Positions 45,135 through 58,396 are shown, counted from the stretch's first letter. The stretch is DNA of 64,000 nucleotides from Eimeria necatrix (GCF_000499385.1 NW_013652089.1:1-64000); one strand, 5' to 3'. Made by a program: numbers and translations. Notes: generated from the sequence alone by a model not told the origin.

Positions 45135-46513
45135 TGCACATATAAATCAATCACTATTCCTCTATATCTGCACACGCTTTGCATGTTCAGTTTGTTCCAT
45201 AGATTTATATCCGCCTACTCGTCATGAGCTCGCCTCGCTGCCCACAGTGCAAAACTAGTTATCCCAGACCACGTTCAAAGCACGACAGTGGCTAGAGCTA
45301 AGATCTACTTTCATGAATGCATATACACCCACACAAGTTATAGACAACTATATGATACTGCAACTTGGCTCGCATGCCGCCGAAGCAGCAGGCCTCCTAG
45401 ACACTCTCCTATGAACTAGGCTGCGGTTTGTCCATCCTGCCCACGTGCCTCTCAGTCCCGCAGTACAGGGCTCTGAGGAGCTGCAAACTCCTAGCAGGCC
45501 GCAGCAGCAACAGCAGCTGTCGGGACCAGCAGACAGAACGCCTTGACAACCGTTTGCAAATGCTAGCTCCACAAAGAACAGTGCAGCCCCACTTCTGTAA
45601 GACAGTTACGCATTTGTTTCGGTGAGTAATTGTTTCCGTTTCCATGGGTGTCTTGACGAAACAGACAAAGCAAGAAACAAGCGCAAGCTTGAACTGCAGC
45701 AAAAGCTGGACGTCGCCTGCGCACGTCGCAGGGTTTTGACCAACTCCAGCAGCAGCGTCGTTGCAGCAGCTGCAACAACAGCAGCAGTAGCCTTTGCTGC
45801 TACTCTCGCTGCGGCGGAAGCCCCTGCTTGCTCTCTCTGTCCTCTAAATTTACTAAGGCCTCCGACTCGAAGGCCCCTTGTGCGCTATAGTGACTCTATA
45901 AAGACTGGCTGGCGACGGAAACTGACAGCAAAAGAACAAAGCAGCTCAGGGGGCACCCCCAGACAACCCTTGGGGGCCCCCAAGATAATGCTGAGCCCTC
46001 CGCGGTGTCTCTGCAGCCGCGGGGCCCCGCGCCGCCTTTTAAATATATCTATTGTATGTTCAGAAGACAGAGCTGAAGCGGCCAGCGACCACCACTGGTG
46101 ACCAATGGTCCTTCAGTCCCGCAGCAAACTTGCGGCCGCCGCTGGAGAGCAGCCCGGGAGCCCCTGTGCCAGCGTCAGCTCCAGAAGTTCCTGCAACTGC
46201 CTCTTTCTTTCTGGGGATTGCGCAGAAACCTGGCGAGCGATGTCTTGGCACATCTGCGCACGGCAAGCAGGACAGGAAGGAAATGAAGTGTGACAAAGGA
46301 ACCAGTAGTGCTTCTGTGGCGCAACGCTTCAAGCAAGCACAACCACAGCCTCCACTGTCTTTCTAGGCTCGCCAAACACTGCCAACCCGTCTGCCTAATC
46401 CCCCTCTGCCCCCTTTTCTGATATACTGTTAGACATATATATGACTACTACACATGGGACTCTGGCTGCACGCTTCTCCGCTTCCCGTTGTATCCGCCTA
46501 TTCAGGGTCACTG

Positions 46514-47499
46514 CTACTGCTCGAGACTCACTTTGACCGCGAGACCCTCCTCATCGGGCAGAGGAACTCTAAGGCCCTTTCTGATGAGCTCTGCCCCTTT
46601 GGCCGCCCAGATATCCGCAGCAAACAAAACCCCAAAGGCCTCCGCACACATCGCCAGCGCCCGTGGGTTGTCCACCACGAAGTCCGACAACTGCCCGATC
46701 AGCACATCGCCGAAACTGATCCAACAAACGAGAGAGCAGCACGCGCAAGCAGGAAAACAAGAACAATGCAGCAGCACAGAAACAACAATGAAACAGCAAC
46801 AGCGCAACAACTGCTGCTGCAGCCGACACCGCAGACACGGAATAGCACCTCAAAGATAGTTCGCAAGAGAAAAAAAGCGGCTTCATCTGCAGCAGCGGCG
46901 GCGTCAGCGCAGCAGCCAACACAGCAGCAGTGGCAGCAACTTACTAGTCGAACAGCACCTGTAAATCTGCTGTTGCTTTCAAATGCTCAGCAGCAAGCGA
47001 ACCGATGAGCACAGCGTAACGTGCGCTGTCTGCTGGCCGCGAGTCGCCCAACCCTTTCTTGAAAACCGCTGAGATCTGCGCGGCGCTGTCGTGCAGCGGC
47101 AAACTAAGGGAAACGAACTCTGATAAAGAGCTCCTGTGTGCACAACCGCAACCGCAGAAAGTTCAACAAACATAAATAGAGAGTCTCATTTAGGAGTTGC
47201 CTGCAAGGGCACCAGGCAGCAGCGGCTGCTGCGGCTGCATTTGCTGTTGACGCCAAAGATGCTGAGAAATGCACATCAGTATATATGTTTGTGACAAATG
47301 TATCGCAGGCGACACGCGTGCATGCATGCTCGTGCATGCCCCCTGTCCAATGCAGCAGCTCCTGTTTGTGTACACTCACTCTATAGGGCACTTCTCCACT
47401 ACGAACTCAAAAGTAAGAAGATCCACTTCCTTCTTCATCACCTGCGCCTCGTACGGTCGCGACACTTCAGTGGCCGCCGAGGCTTTGCTGCTGCTACTG

Positions 47500-47532
<33 letters not shown>

Positions 47533-50500
47533 GCTGACAGCACTGTTGCTGCTGGTGATACGACAGAGCTGCGCGAAAATGCAGGCGTGCCGCTGCTGCT
47601 GCTGCTGCCTGTCGTCCTTGTTACGGTGCTCTTAGTGGTAGGAGTTGGCCGTTTGCTATTTGCTGTCGCCGTTGTTGCTTCCCCACTGGCAGCAGCAGCA
47701 GCTCTCTTGTTGCTAAGCAGAACCCGCTGCTCCTCCAAGTAGCTCTTGTAAGGCATTTCCCGGCGCAACCCCACCGTAAGAAACACACCGTCTTGTGCAA
47801 CCTTGATAGCTCCCCCCATCAGCTCGTCCCTCTTCGCCTGAGGCAGCAGCCAGTAGCAGCAACAAAACAGGCTTGGGTGTTTGCCGAATGAAATCAACAT
47901 ATCCACTCCACATTATAGACGAACACGGTCACCATACCACAGAGGTAGTCTGCCTCGATCATCTCGAAGCAGTCTCTAAACAGAAGAGACCCTACACCCT
48001 AGAGCCTAGACCCTCAACCTAGTTAGAAGAGCAGCGCCCACACTGTTGCGTCTACGGGTCATCTAGGGTTACGGCACTATAGTTTGCGTCTCTCTGATTT
48101 CCCCACGTCCCTGCCTTCAATCCCCGCAAGTTTTTCCCTATTGCCCAGAGTTTAGAGGCATGCCTTCGCCAGCAGGACCAGGCAATTCGTGTTTGCAGCT
48201 CAGGGTTTAGCGTTTAGGGTTTGCGCCTCACATCCTCTCTGATCTGGGCCACAGACTTGGCCACGTCTCTGAAGACCTTCTTGGTCCAGTGGCGCTGCCT
48301 CAAGTCCAGAAGGTCCTGGATCTTGAAGGTGATGCGGCTCGAATAGCCAGCGCGCAGCTGCAGTTCCTGCAGCTTTCCAATGAACTCGTTCATCATGGCG
48401 CGAGAGGAGTCTTGGGAGTCCATGGTGTACCCTACAGAGAAGCCACCAACAAAGCCCACCCCATTCCACTGGCAGGCCACTCTTCATTTTGCATTCAACT
48501 GCTCAACCTGAAACTCTAGGGCGCTGTCGCTGCGGCTAAAAACGCATGCGACAGCCACGCCACTGCAAACGCTATTCGTTTCCCCGCTGTTGCTGTTGCT
48601 GCTCCTGCTTACCAATAGTGGTAAGGAGCTCGGTGAGGCACTCTATGAAGTGCTCGTCTGGGAACGCGTCGCCCTTGCTGCTGAAGACGAGGGCGTGCAC
48701 AACATCATTCAGTACATTGGGGCTCAGCGCCCGCCTTAGGAAAAGCTCTCCAATAAACCTCATGTTGCCCAAAACCCTGGTCTTCTTCTTCTTCAGCAGC
48801 TTCGCCTCATCGTCCGCATCTTGGCACTCAGCGCGTTCCTCCTCAGTTATCAGAAGCACGTTCTTACCCTGCAGTCTGAGACGAATACAAGCAACAAATG
48901 GTGCGAGAGTGCACGATAAATACATAAAAGAAAAAAAGCAAACTGCAACAGGACCAAACAGAAGGCATGCTGCGGTGGTAGTGGTTCAACAGCAGCGAGC
49001 TGGGCCGTGCAGCAGGACTCCGGACAAAGGGGTATTTATTTAATCAAAGAAGCGCATTTACGCACCTCTCAAACTCATCTTGGCACCTGTTCACGAAGGT
49101 TCTGTGGAAGTTGATCTTGCGCTCTTCACCTGGCACGGTGAAGTCGGGGCTCCTCCAGCGAATGATCTGGTACAGGTCTGCGTACATTTCGCTGTACTCG
49201 GGCTCGGACACGGCCTGCAGACCGCCGAAGCAAGCAGCAGCCCAGCAGCAGCAGCTCAAAAATGAGTGCAAAGCCAAAAGGCTAAAGCAAAAAACGAGGG
49301 AAACGGAACTACGAGAAGAAACAAAAACGAGTTGGACGGTTGCCACGTGTAGGAACAATGCGGACACGCACACAAAAAGGCAAAGACGCACAGTGAAGGA
49401 AAACAAATCTATGCATGTATGGCAGCACCACATATCACGCAGCAGCAGCAGGTGTAGAAGCGAGCGCTGTAGCGATCCCAGCAAAGCAGCAGTAGGAAAA
49501 CCTCTTGAAGCAAGCAGCGCAGCAGCAGGGGCCACGCTGCCTACAGCCGCAGCAGCAACAGTAGCAGCAGCAGCAATAGCAGCGCACCTTGTTGAACAGG
49601 AGGTCAGAGAGGAGCTCGAGGTCCGCGACGGAGTCGAACTGCTCGGCCTCGAGGCAAATTTTCTCGCAAACAACGCCGAAGTTGTCTATTGTCAACTTGT
49701 TCAGCAGCGCGTTCAAAGAACGCCTTTTTCTTTCTCTAGGGTCTATTTCCCGGCCCACGCGGAATCCCGTGGACGTCGACAAACGGCTTATAGACGACTG
49801 CTGCGCCTGCGAGCCAAAGCAAATGGTGACAGTGCAAATTCATGAACCGTATTTCCCACAGAAACAATTTTACATGCAACTGAAATACACATATATATGT
49901 ATGCATACCTATGCATGCATGAGTGCATGCTTATATACGTGCATATTCGTACAAGTGCCAAGAACAAACAGCCTAAGGCCGATTTTTAAACTCGCAGAAA
50001 CGAATAACGACAAAGACCGCCTGACACTGCATTCAAATCGAATTCAGGAAAATACAAACATGAGATGCGTACGCACGCATATGTGCATTTTATACACGAA
50101 TACTATGTCTGCACAAGTAGATATTCCTACACAGACGTATGTAAGTATGTAAACACATTAATTCATATAAAAATCACATATAGCTAGATGCTCAGGTAAA
50201 AGACATAAATGTCCGCGTTAAGGAAGTGAAAAGAAAAACGGGCTCCTCAGAAGCAGAGAAGTAGTGAGCACAAAACGGAGAAAACTTGCAACCAAGAGTT
50301 CCTAAATAGAGGAGACCTCGAGGGGCGGAACGACAAAAAAGAGATAGAGGCAGCAGCGCAGCAAAGAACTGCGGCAGCAGCAGAGGCCCTTACTGGGGGC
50401 TCCCGCGTCGGAGGCGGCGGTCTGTTGCCGAAAAAGCCACTCAGCTTGGTGTACCCGTCCGTGGGGGGCCCTCGGTTGACTGCAAGGGGGCCCCTGGGGG

Positions 50501-53500
50501 CCCCTGCTCCTCCGCCCTGCGCAGCAGCAGCAGCAACAGCAGCAGAAGATGGCAACGGCAGCAAAGGGAAAGCCACCCTGATAGCGCTGTGGCTGTTCCT
50601 ATCATGCAGCAACTACCTGTATGCAGCACCTATCTGGCAACAGCAAGAGTCACGCCAAAGAGCCCAAATCGACAGCAGCAAATAGAAACAAATGCTAATA
50701 GACTTCAACTGCAGGCACATGTATATTTATACATGCAGCTGCACCCCCTCTAGAGCCCTACTCCTCGCCACGAAAGGGTCCCTGCAGCAGCGCTGCCTGG
50801 TGCATTCAATCTGCTGTCTCCTTGGCGGTCTCCTCCGTCGAGTTCTCCCGGGCCGCGCAGCGACCTGAACGCGTTGTTGTTGCCGCTGCTGCTGCTGCTG
50901 CTGCTGTTGGTGCTGCTGCCGCCTGCGGCTGCTCCTGTGCCTGGCCTACGCACGCCCCCAAACAGACCGGCCCCCAAGCCGTTCACGGTGTTGCTAATGC
51001 TGCTGCTGCCGCCGCCGCTGCTGCTTGCAGCCGTGGGTCCGCTGCGGCGCTGCCAGTCCCTCAAGCCGCCAAGCCCGCTGCTGCTGCTGCTGCTGTTATT
51101 GTTGTTGCTGCTGCTGAAGCTGCCGCTTTGCCGCCGCATCTCCTCTGTGTCACCGCAGCAAAAGCGCCACTCGGGAGGCTCAATATGAGGCCTTAGTGCT
51201 TTGAAGAGGCCCACGAGCTCGCTTATAGAGTACTGCCTAGGCGCTGCTGCTGCTGCTGCTGGTGTAGCGGGTGCCTTTGCTGCTGCTGCGGGTCCTGCCC
51301 CCAACGCCGCGCCTCCAGGAGACACTGCACGACGGACAACCGGCGTGTCTGCTGCTGCTGTTGCTGATGCAGCAGATAGAGCTCCTGTGCTCTCAGGGCT
51401 AAGCGCGTCTATACTGCGTCCCAAAGGCTTCTGCTGCGGAGTTGCTGCAGCAGCAGCAGCAGCAGCTGTTGCTACTGCTGCCGCCGGCTCGGCTGCGCGC
51501 ACCGGCGAGAATGCCCCTGGCTCCTCTGAAGCATGCGAAGGGACTGCTGTAGCAGTCGAGGGCGGCGTGTCTTCTGCTGCTGCTGCATCTACTTCCGTGC
51601 TTTGCTTATCTGCTGCTGCTGCAGCGGCGGAAGGACTTCGGCTCGCTTCCCTTTTGTGCTGCTGCTGCGCCGGCAACTGCTGTTGCTGCGCATCACCTGT
51701 GCCGCTGGGCTCTGGCTTCGGCGCCGCTCGACTCGGCTGCTGCTGCTGCTGCTGCTGCTGCGGCTGCTGCTGTGCACCGACGCTGCCTCTGGGGCTCCGG
51801 CCCCGGCGAGGGCTGCTAAGGCGAGATGCACGTCTGCTGCCTGGTGCAGCTGCAGCAGCAGGTGCTGCTGCTGCTGCATCTCCTGGGGTCAACGCTCCAT
51901 TTGCAGAGGTCGAAGGTTTCCTTGCTGCTGCTGAGCCTTGCTGCAACGGCTCCTGATCTGCTGCCGTTGCTGCTGCTGCTGCTGCATCAGCAGGTAGCTC
52001 GGTCTGACGTTCTTTCCGCAGCGGCTTTGACTGCTGCTGCTGTTGTTGCTGCTGCTCAGCCACCGCTCCTTCAGCAGCACGAGAGCCCTCTGCTGCAGCA
52101 GCAGAAGACTCCCTCTTGCTGCCACCAGCAGCTGCGGCGCGGCCACCCTTGGGCTGCTGGTTGTCTGCTGCTGCTGAAGCCGTAGTTGCTGCCGGTGCTG
52201 CTGCTGCGGCTGCTGGCGGGGCTGGTGCTGTGGTCAACGACACTGCAGGCGCATCTGATGGGTGAGTGCTAGCAGGTGCTGTTCCCTGCTGCTGCTGCTG
52301 CTGCTGCTGTTCCGGCTTGTCCATTGCTTCTCGTTTTGCTGCGCGATCTACTGGCACGTTTTGCACTTTCTTTCTCGCACGTCGGTCAGACTGTTGCTGC
52401 TGCTGCTGCTGCGGGGCTACTGCAGCACCAGGTGCTGCTGCTGATGCTGCAAAGCTCGAAGGCTGCGCGCTTGTGTCTGCTGCATCCCCTGCTGCTGCAG
52501 CCATTGGTGGGGGGCCCTCCGCAAGGGAGCCCCTGGCTTCTCCAGGGGCAGCAGCAACTGCAGCAGGGCCTGCCATCTCGGCGACGGGGCGAGACAAGGC
52601 TCTTCCCCCGGGCTGCTGCTGCTGCTGCTGCATCCTGAAGTGCTGCTGCTGCTGCAGCCCCGGGTCCGCCCTCGGGTGCTGCTGCTGCCGGGCGTCCGCA
52701 GGCACAGCAGGCGTTCCTGCAACGTGCAGCGGGGGAGGGGCTCCTCCTGCCAAGGGCCCCGGCTGCTGCTGCTGCTGCTGCTGCATCACATGCAGCAGCG
52801 GCGGAGGCACTGAAGCAGGCATTACCAGGGGGACCTCCCCGCAGTGGGGCAGCGGCAGCCCTGCACCGCAGGGCAGCAGGTTGCTGCCGACGATGCCGTA
52901 GACGGGGATGGCTGCTGCTCCTGCTGCTGCTGCTGCTGCAGCTGCTGCTGCTGCTTGGTTCGGGTGCAACGGAGCCCCGGCGCCCGGCCGCGCAGCAGAC
53001 CCAAATGCCTGCATCTGCTGCGGACCACCTGCTGCTGCTGCTGCTAGATGCGGCAGCTGCTGGGGGCCCCTGAGGTCACCCCCTGGCAGCAGGAAGTGAT
53101 ACCCTGGCTGCTGTATGCCTAGAGGCAGCAGCGCCTGAGGCGGGAGGGCCCCCAGCATCTGGGGGGGCTGCAGCAGGCCACCCTGAAGCAGCTCTTGCTG
53201 CTGCTGCCGGTGACCTGCTGCAGCAGCACTCTCCATCATGTGCGGATGTTGCTGCGGCTGCTGCTGCTGCAGTCCAGCAGCAGCGCTCTCCGTCCCGCCC
53301 AAGGGATGCTGCGGCTGTTGCTGCTGCAGCTCACAAGCAGCAGAGCCATGAGGCTGCTGCTGGCCATGGTGATGCTGCTGCTGCTGCTGCTGCTGCCGAG
53401 CGCTGGCCTGGCGGTCGGCCTTCCGCTGTCTCGCGCGCTCGCCCCTGGGTCCCCTGCCAGAGGGGCCCCCTGGGGGCCCCCCTGCTGCTGCTTCTCCAGG

Positions 53501-53757
53501 GTTCAGGAATTGCTGCGGGTGCTGGGACTGACTGTGGTGCTGCTGCATCCCTCGGCCCTGCTGCTGCTGCTGCTGCTGCAGGTGGAAAGGGGGAGCATAG
53601 GGAGAAGCTGGCAGCACCCCCACAGGGCTCTGGTGCAGCAAACGTCCGCAGGCATGGGGGCCCCCATGGGCCTCCAGGCCCAGAGGGGGTAGGGGGGCCC
53701 CCTCCACGTAAGACCGTGGGGCCCCACATTCTGCCAGCGACCGCATCATTCCGCCTT

Positions 53758-53788
<31 letters not shown>

Positions 53789-53867
53789 CGGGTCTATGCT
53801 CGCTGCAACCACGGGGCCCTCTCCATCGTGCTGGTGAGTCGTACCCATAATTTCAGGCACACTGTCG

Positions 53868-53903
<36 letters not shown>

Positions 53904-55657
53904 GAAGCAGCTGATGCGTCGTTGCTCCTGCGGCCGCCAGGGGCCCCCACGAAGCCCCCTTGTGCAGCTGTTCTTCCTGCGCCCACAGAGCTGTCTGCTG
54001 CTCCATCTGCAGCGGCAGCCTGTTGCTGCTGCTGCTGCTGCTGCTGAGGCTGCTGCAGGCTCCTAGCTGCTGCATTTTGCACCTTTCTGCGTTCTCTCTT
54101 GCTGCTCTGAGTTAGAGGGCCAAAGTCCCTCGAGTTTGTGCGGCGGCCTACGGCCCCTGCTGCTGGTGCTCCCGCAGCTGCGTCGGCCTGCTGCGCCTCC
54201 TGCTCCTGCTGCTGCTGCTGCTGCTGCGTGCCATCAGCCTGCTGCGCCGTAGCGTCTTGTTGCGCCGCTGCTGCGCTGCTGCTGCTGCTGCTGCTGCTAC
54301 TGCTGGCAGGTTGCTGCTGCTGCTGCTGCTCCGGCTGTGCCGTATGCGCCTCTCCCCCTGACGGCGGAACGGGGACGGTAGCTGCGGCTTGCTGCTGCGG
54401 CTGCTGCTGCGGCTGCTGCTGCGGCTGCTGCTGCTGCTGCGGTTGCTCATTTAGTGAGGGGTCCCCATTTATAACCCTACCTGTCTTCGGGTCTCTTATC
54501 TCTAAGGCGTTCTTCTTGCGGGGCCCTGCCTGCTGCAGCGGGTGCTGCTGCGGCCGGTGCTGCAGGGCCCCCGAGGGGCCCCCCCACATGTCCCCGTAGG
54601 CAGGGTAAACAGCAAGTGGGGTCCCGTATGCCCCAGCCACCAGAGGCACTGCGTCGTAGCGGTAGCCTGCTGCTGCTGCTGCTGCTGCTGCTGCGCCGTG
54701 GGGGCCCCCCACGTGGTGATGCTGCTGCTGCTGCAGCGCCGCCTCCCCTACGCCAGGGGGGCCCCCCCGGCCATAGGGGTGGTGGTGATGCGGGTCTATA
54801 TGCATGGGGTGGGGAGGCCCCACACGTTCTGCGCCTTGCTCCTGCATGTCGCGTACCTGCAGCAGCAGCAGCTGCTGCTGCTGCTGTTGGTGCTGCTGCT
54901 GCAGGGCCTCGCTAGGGTGGTGCGGCCCGTCGAATCGTGGCGGAGGCCCCCCATGGTGGGGGCCCCCGGGGCCCTCGCCTAGAGGGCCCGGGGCTGCTGC
55001 TGCTCCTGCTGCTGGTCCCAGCAGCATAGGAGCCACCCTGCCCCCTCCATGCATCATTGCTGCTGCTGCTGCTTGCTGCTGCTGCTGCATGTGGTGGGGG
55101 TCATACGGGTGCGTCACCGGTTGCTGCTGCTGCTGGTGTCCATCAGCAGCTGGCAGCTGCTGCTGCTGTCCCCCCCGTCCCCTCATAAAGCCCTGCTGCG
55201 GGGGGCCCCCCAGCATATGGTGAGGTGGCAGCGGCTGCTGCTGCTGCAGCTGGGGGCCCCCTGCTGCTCTTTGCATGTGGTGGGGCCCCCCTTGGGCGGG
55301 TCCCCCCATGTTGGGGGGGGGCATGGATTCGGGGTCAGGGCCCCCGTGGGGGCCCCCGTACACTGCAGAGTGAGGGTACGGCTGCTGGTGCTGCTGGTGC
55401 TGCAGCTGGGGGCCCCCCCCTGGGGGCCCCTGGTGGCCGTGGGGGTGAAGGGGCCCCTGCCCTCCTCCCCCCCTATACGGGGCCCCGGACCTGCCAGAGC
55501 CCCCGTGGTGGTGGTAGCCTCTGGTGCTGCAGCAGCAGAGGCAGCAGCAAGAGCTGCTTGAGTGAGGGTTTCTTTCTATCAACTCTACATTCCAACAATT
55601 CCAAATGCAATTATTATTTATGCAGCAGCCTTCACCAAGGACCAAAAAATAAATCAC
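46514..55657 (-). CDS. Translation initiation factor eIF4G, greatly expanded
   Basis: Nine minus-strand exons in consistent phase: 55657-50762, 50516-50394, 49806-49588, 49214-49066, 48875-48613, 48431-48232, 47837-47392, 47133-46945 and 46715-46514. Total up to about 2,228 residues. eIF4G bridges cap-bound eIF4E to eIF4A and eIF3 in the cytoplasm. The long N-terminal exon is mostly Q, A, S, P and G runs with GGP repeats. Near its end is the eIF4E-binding motif YSISELV (YxxxxL plus hydrophobic; 51212-51232). The MIF4G domain runs from RSLNALLNKLTIDNF through PEYSEMYADLYQII, VLGNMRFIGELF, ECLTELLTTIG and RITFKIQDLLDLR. A linker precedes an MA3-like domain (LPLHDSAAQISAVFKKGL, then FVVDNPRALAMC). 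No W2 domain is seen. The frame opens at 55657 without an ATG, so the true 5' end is unresolved; an acceptor-like site near 55530 suggests another upstream exon. Confidence 0.9.
48205..48226. repeat. Telomere-like repeats inside an eIF4G intron
   Basis: On the minus strand AAACCCTAAACG and TAAACCCTGAG follow within about 10 bases of the GTGAGG donor at 48231. They are degenerate copies of the CCCTAAA repeat seen at the right end of the window. Confidence 0.7.
51212..51232 (-). other. eIF4E-binding motif in eIF4G
   Basis: Minus-strand codons read YSISELV, fitting the canonical YX4L plus hydrophobic motif used by eIF4G and 4E-BPs to dock on the dorsal face of eIF4E. GLFKAL follows, consistent with an amphipathic helix. 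It is one of few non-repetitive stretches in a 1,600-residue low-complexity exon, which argues for selection. Confidence 0.75.
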
Positions 55658-55743
55658 TACTGTGACAATAATAATGATACGTAAACAGATGTGACAATTA
55701 TACTTTTAATAACGTGAATAGGGGAGGAAATAAGCGCTGGGTG

Positions 55744-55783
55744 CAGCTGCAGCAGCTGCAGCAGCTGCAGCAGCTGCAGCAGC
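55744..55783. repeat. (CTGCAGCAG)n minisatellite
   Basis: About four and a half copies of a 9-bp unit, self-complementary in part (CTGCAG), outside any called exon. Confidence 0.9.
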
Positions 55784-55925
55784 CAATCCAGGCCTTAAAG
55801 GCTCTATTATTTTGATTTTAAATTATCTTCTAGAAATCCAGAAGAAATAAAAGGTATTACTAACCGTCCCCCGAATTTGCCGCCGCGTTGGCGAGGGTAA
55901 GAAGGAGGGTCGAGAGGTGTCGACA

Positions 55926-55927
<2 letters not shown>

Positions 55928-55963
<36 letters not shown>
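55928..55963. repeat. Pure (CTG)12 tract
   Basis: Twelve uninterrupted CTG units in an apparently non-coding stretch. Confidence 0.95.
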
Positions 55964-55964
<1 letters not shown>

Positions 55965-58359
55965 AAGGGAGCCCCTAGCGCCGTGCGGCTGTGGCTGCAC
56001 GCTTTCCTTCGAGGGGCATCCTACGAGACAGGCCAAGTGAGCCCCCAGATGTCTCTAAGCTGCTGCTGCTGCTGCGCTGCGCTGCTGCTGCTGCTGCTGC
56101 GCCGCGCCGCCGCTGCTGCTGCTGCTGCTGCTGCTGACGTCTACTGCAATGCAGCTGCTGTTTAGCTAGCACCGCCAAAGACAGGCAAAACGCCGTAGCT
56201 GCATCCAGCAACACACACAAACCCTAAACCCTAGCCCCCGCATCCTAGACCTCAGCAACTCCTGGCTGTACACGGTGGGCCCCTAGAGTTGGCTGGTCAA
56301 ACCCTCCTTATAGAGACCACAGGGGGCCCCGGGGCCTCAGGGGACCCCCGGGAGCCTCTGGGGGCCCCAGAAGCCCCCGAAGGAAGCAACGCCGGCATCC
56401 CCGGCCGAGCAGCAGCAGCGCCGGGGAACCGGAGCAGCACTGCCGCTGCTGCTGCCCATGCTGCTGCTACAGCTAGTGCGTACCTAAATTAGCGGTGGGG
56501 TTGGTTGTGCGATGGTTGTGCTGCTGCTGTAAGAAAGCACAGCAGCACGAAGGGTGGGAAGCTCCCGGTTTGAGGGCCTGGGTGCGGTGTCTGGCCGTAG
56601 AGACAGCGTGGTGGTGCTGCTGCTGTTGCCGCTGCTGCAGCAGCAAAAAGAAGATAAAGAAATGCTGGGCCTCACGGGGCTGCAGCTACCCAGCAGTCCA
56701 ACTCAGCTCTACAGACAGCAGAGGGTTCGACTGAGGCTGCTGGGGGAACACAGATGGCCCCCTTTAGATTAACTAGGGCCCCTGTCGCTTCTTTAGCCCC
56801 TGCTGCTGCTACAAAGAATGTATATTTATGCCTAAAACTGCCAAACATAGACCTGCTGCTCTTGTTGCTCCCGCCGCCGCTGCTGCGCGCCACCGCTGCT
56901 GCTGCTGCTGCTGTAGGCTGGATGGCAACTGCTGCGGCTGGCCTCTGCATCGCGGCGCCCACCGCCTGCTCTCGCTGCTGCTGCTGCAGTACACAAACAG
57001 CAAAAAATCTGATTTTAAGAGCTTATTATTATGTATCGCTATTGCGCTATTTGTTGCTGTCTTTATTTGGCTTTAATATGACCAACTAACACACCTGCAG
57101 CCTCCTGCGGGGCCAGAAGCCAGCCCGAAGGCTGCAGCTGCTGCTGCGGCTGCTGCTGCTGCGAACGATGGCTGCTGCTCCTACTTGCACACCTCCCCAC
57201 CGTGCAGTTTGCTGATGCTGCTATACATTTTTGTTATTTAGAAATAAAAATGCGCTGCTACTCGCAATGGTTGCGCCGTGCCCGAATATCCATTTTGCCG
57301 CTGTTGCTGCTGCTGCACCAGCGCGAACAGCCGTTGCTGCTGCTGCTTCTGTTAACCTCAGTGGGCTGCTGCTGCTGCATTCCTCCATTAGGTCTGCACT
57401 CAGTGCTGAGGGACAAATAGGACAGCCTGCAGGGTATGTGGGTCTCTCCTGCAGCAACGGCAGCGTCTCCCGCCTTCCCAGCAGCAGCAGGATGTTGCTG
57501 CGTGTGCGTTCTTGCTGTCCTTGCGCCGTGTAGACTCTTTGCTGATGCTGTTGCCCTAGGCATGCAGCAGCTGCAGCAGCGCGTCAGTCTGAAGCAGCAC
57601 GAAGGAGCAGCAACAATGTGACACCTGGTTCAGCTAGCCAGCCGTAGGGCCACACTGAAGCAACCGTGGGGTAGAGTGCAGCGCAGCCTAGGGTTTAGAA
57701 TCTAGGGTTCAGGGTTTAGGGTTTATGTTCCGTCTAGAGGCCAGAGAAGAGGTGCTTATTTGCTCCCGTGCGCTATCCTGGCGCTGTGGCTTACAGCGGC
57801 ACACAGCAGCAGCGCCCCAAGTTAGTATCTGAGAGTCTGAAATGCTGAACTAGCTCCATAGGCATGAAGAGGCATGCAGCAGGAATATGCATGCGTCTGC
57901 ATGCATGCGTGTGTTTTTAGAGGCGCTATTCGCATTCGTGCACAAGTTTGCTTCCAGAGCAGCGCTTTCACATTTGCACGCATCTGAAGTGGCATTCTTG
58001 CATGCTTTGTCCAATTATCTCAGATATTTATACTTTTTAAAAGTGGCATTAACCCGGTGCCCCGTTTTGGGGGCATTTGCCGCAGCAGCTTCCGGCCAAA
58101 CGGCAACAAAAGTGCTGCAGCCATTCTTTGGCTAACCCTTTAAGACAAATGAGTTCTAGTGCGATTAAAATGTTGTGCATACATTAATTGGATTTCCGTG
58201 CATTCCTTGTGTATATCTTCACAAATATACCAAATATATGTTACTTTGTGCATACATATATAGTTGTACGTATAAATATATGAGGTATATGGGTATTATG
58301 TGTGTCACATGAACATATATATCCACTACATGTACATATGGTCCATGCTTTTGGCTAAC

Positions 58360-58396
58360 TGCAGCTACAGCTAGCTGCAGCTGCAGCTAGCTGCAG
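58360..58396. repeat. CTAGCTGCAG palindromic cluster
   Basis: Overlapping copies of CTGCAGCTAG and its complement form a palindrome around 58371-58396. No gene is associated. Confidence 0.8.

Larger units (their letters stand above)
44059..46513. other. Intergenic between convergent genes; possible small spliced gene
   Basis: Contains an exact tandem duplication of 30 bases (44937-44966 and 44967-44996) and an AT dinucleotide tract (45102-45134). Between 45400 and 46370 there are splice-like signals: a GTGAGT donor at 45621, an acceptor ending near 45661, and another near 46061. Open plus-strand frames lie around them, so a short plus-strand gene is possible. One frame reads LQKFLQLPLSFWGLRRNLAS near 46180-46240, which looks protein-like but matches nothing I can name. 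Confidence 0.4.

Noticed and set aside
45880..45925. Peptide VRYSDSIKTGWR, reminiscent of the DDX41 helicase N-terminal region
   Set aside because: No helicase motif follows on the plus strand before eIF4G exons begin, and a match of about five residues is too short to claim.
51201..51956. Long plus-strand frames rich in Cys, Leu or Ala opposite eIF4G exon 1 (also 52266-52901, 53195-53692, 54138-54599)
   Set aside because: They are antisense readings of CAG repeats (TGC, CTG, GCT) and have no unique conserved segments.
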